A DNA stretch of 64,000 nucleotides from Mesorhizobium neociceri (GTDB lineage: Bacteria; Pseudomonadota; Alphaproteobacteria; Rhizobiales; Rhizobiaceae). The notes beneath the pieces were generated by a model, which saw nothing but the letters and a program-made list of their open reading frames with translations, did not search any database and had not been told where the DNA came from. Made by a program: the position numbers and the translations under genes. Below are positions 63,982 through 64,000 of this stretch, piece by piece (positions within the stretch are counted from its first letter, which is position 1; the number at the start of each line of letters is the position of its first letter). Location: assembly GCF_013520985.1 (NCBI RefSeq), contig NZ_JACDTY010000011.1, forward strand, positions 146,391 through 210,390, in the 5' to 3' direction.

Positions 63982-64000
63982 GCGCCCCCTCTGTCCTGCC
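63982..64000. repeat. Family A repeat, cut by the window end
   Basis: GCGCCCCCTCTGTCCTGCC is the outer arm of another element continuing beyond base 64000. Confidence 0.75.

Noticed and set aside
1..64000. CRISPR array
   Set aside because: The repeats found are palindromic intergenic elements or short tandem units; none has regular spacers.

Overview
The window looks like a chromosomal segment of a high-GC alphaproteobacterium of the Rhizobiales, most likely Mesorhizobium or a close relative. The grounds are a perfect iron-control (Irr-type) box in front of mbfA, a two-gene Ku/LigD end-joining locus, an aqpS-type arsenic operon, and three families of palindromic intergenic repeats of the kind that are abundant in rhizobia. 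The assignment comes from gene content and sequence style only.

Core-like part, 1-35 kb. It opens with the end of an unrecognised Cys-rich protein and a frameshifted DUF559 endonuclease-like gene sitting between two inverted copies of a repeat. Then come mbfA (iron), a small leftward operon of DUF1127/NIPSNAP/ABM proteins divergent from an ArsR-type regulator, ligD-ku, a saccharopine dehydrogenase-like/DUF4166 gene, a YCII-ECF sigma factor pair with overlapping reading frames, cysK, a LysE exporter, a protein with a beta-gamma-crystallin motif and a PQQ-type sugar dehydrogenase. A housekeeping block follows: hrcA, rph, VOC, rdgB, hemW, rsmI, yraN, uppP, GST, queG, an epimerase, mepA, glk, an MsbA-type ABC exporter, dapB, gpmA and tRNA-Leu(CAG).

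Accessory part, about 35.06-52.85 kb. It starts at the 3' end of tRNA-Leu. The last 15 bases of the tRNA, including CCA, recur at 36500-36514. Each copy is followed by the same rho-independent terminator, and a CDF-type metal transporter with its ZntR-like regulator lies between them. Beyond this are an arsenic operon (arsR, thioredoxin-type arsC, aqpS, glutaredoxin-type arsC), a second arsR with a flavoprotein carrying a Cys-rich tail, a truncated third arsC, an MFS exporter, DUF2127 and PAP2 membrane proteins, a cNMP-binding/TrxR-like flavoprotein with a UBP-zinc-finger partner, a mercury locus (merR diverging from merT-merP-merBA fusion) flanked by decayed direct repeats, and a DUF1778/GNAT toxin-antitoxin pair. 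This reads as layered metal-resistance DNA. I see no integrase.

Right part, 52.9-64 kb. It holds a reverse-transsulfuration operon (cystathionine beta-synthase and a gamma-lyase/synthase-type enzyme), an isochorismatase-fold hydrolase lacking the usual Cys, an HxlR regulator, an Rrf2 regulator with an FAD protein, a phosphatase-like protein that has lost its RHG motif, and a cobalamin-riboswitch-like element in front of tauABC.

Most notable points: the MerB-like domain fused to MerA has Arg where MerB has its catalytic Cys96; a cobalamin-riboswitch-like leader precedes a taurine transporter; and a family of 155-160 bp MITE-like palindromes also brackets the broken DUF559 gene.
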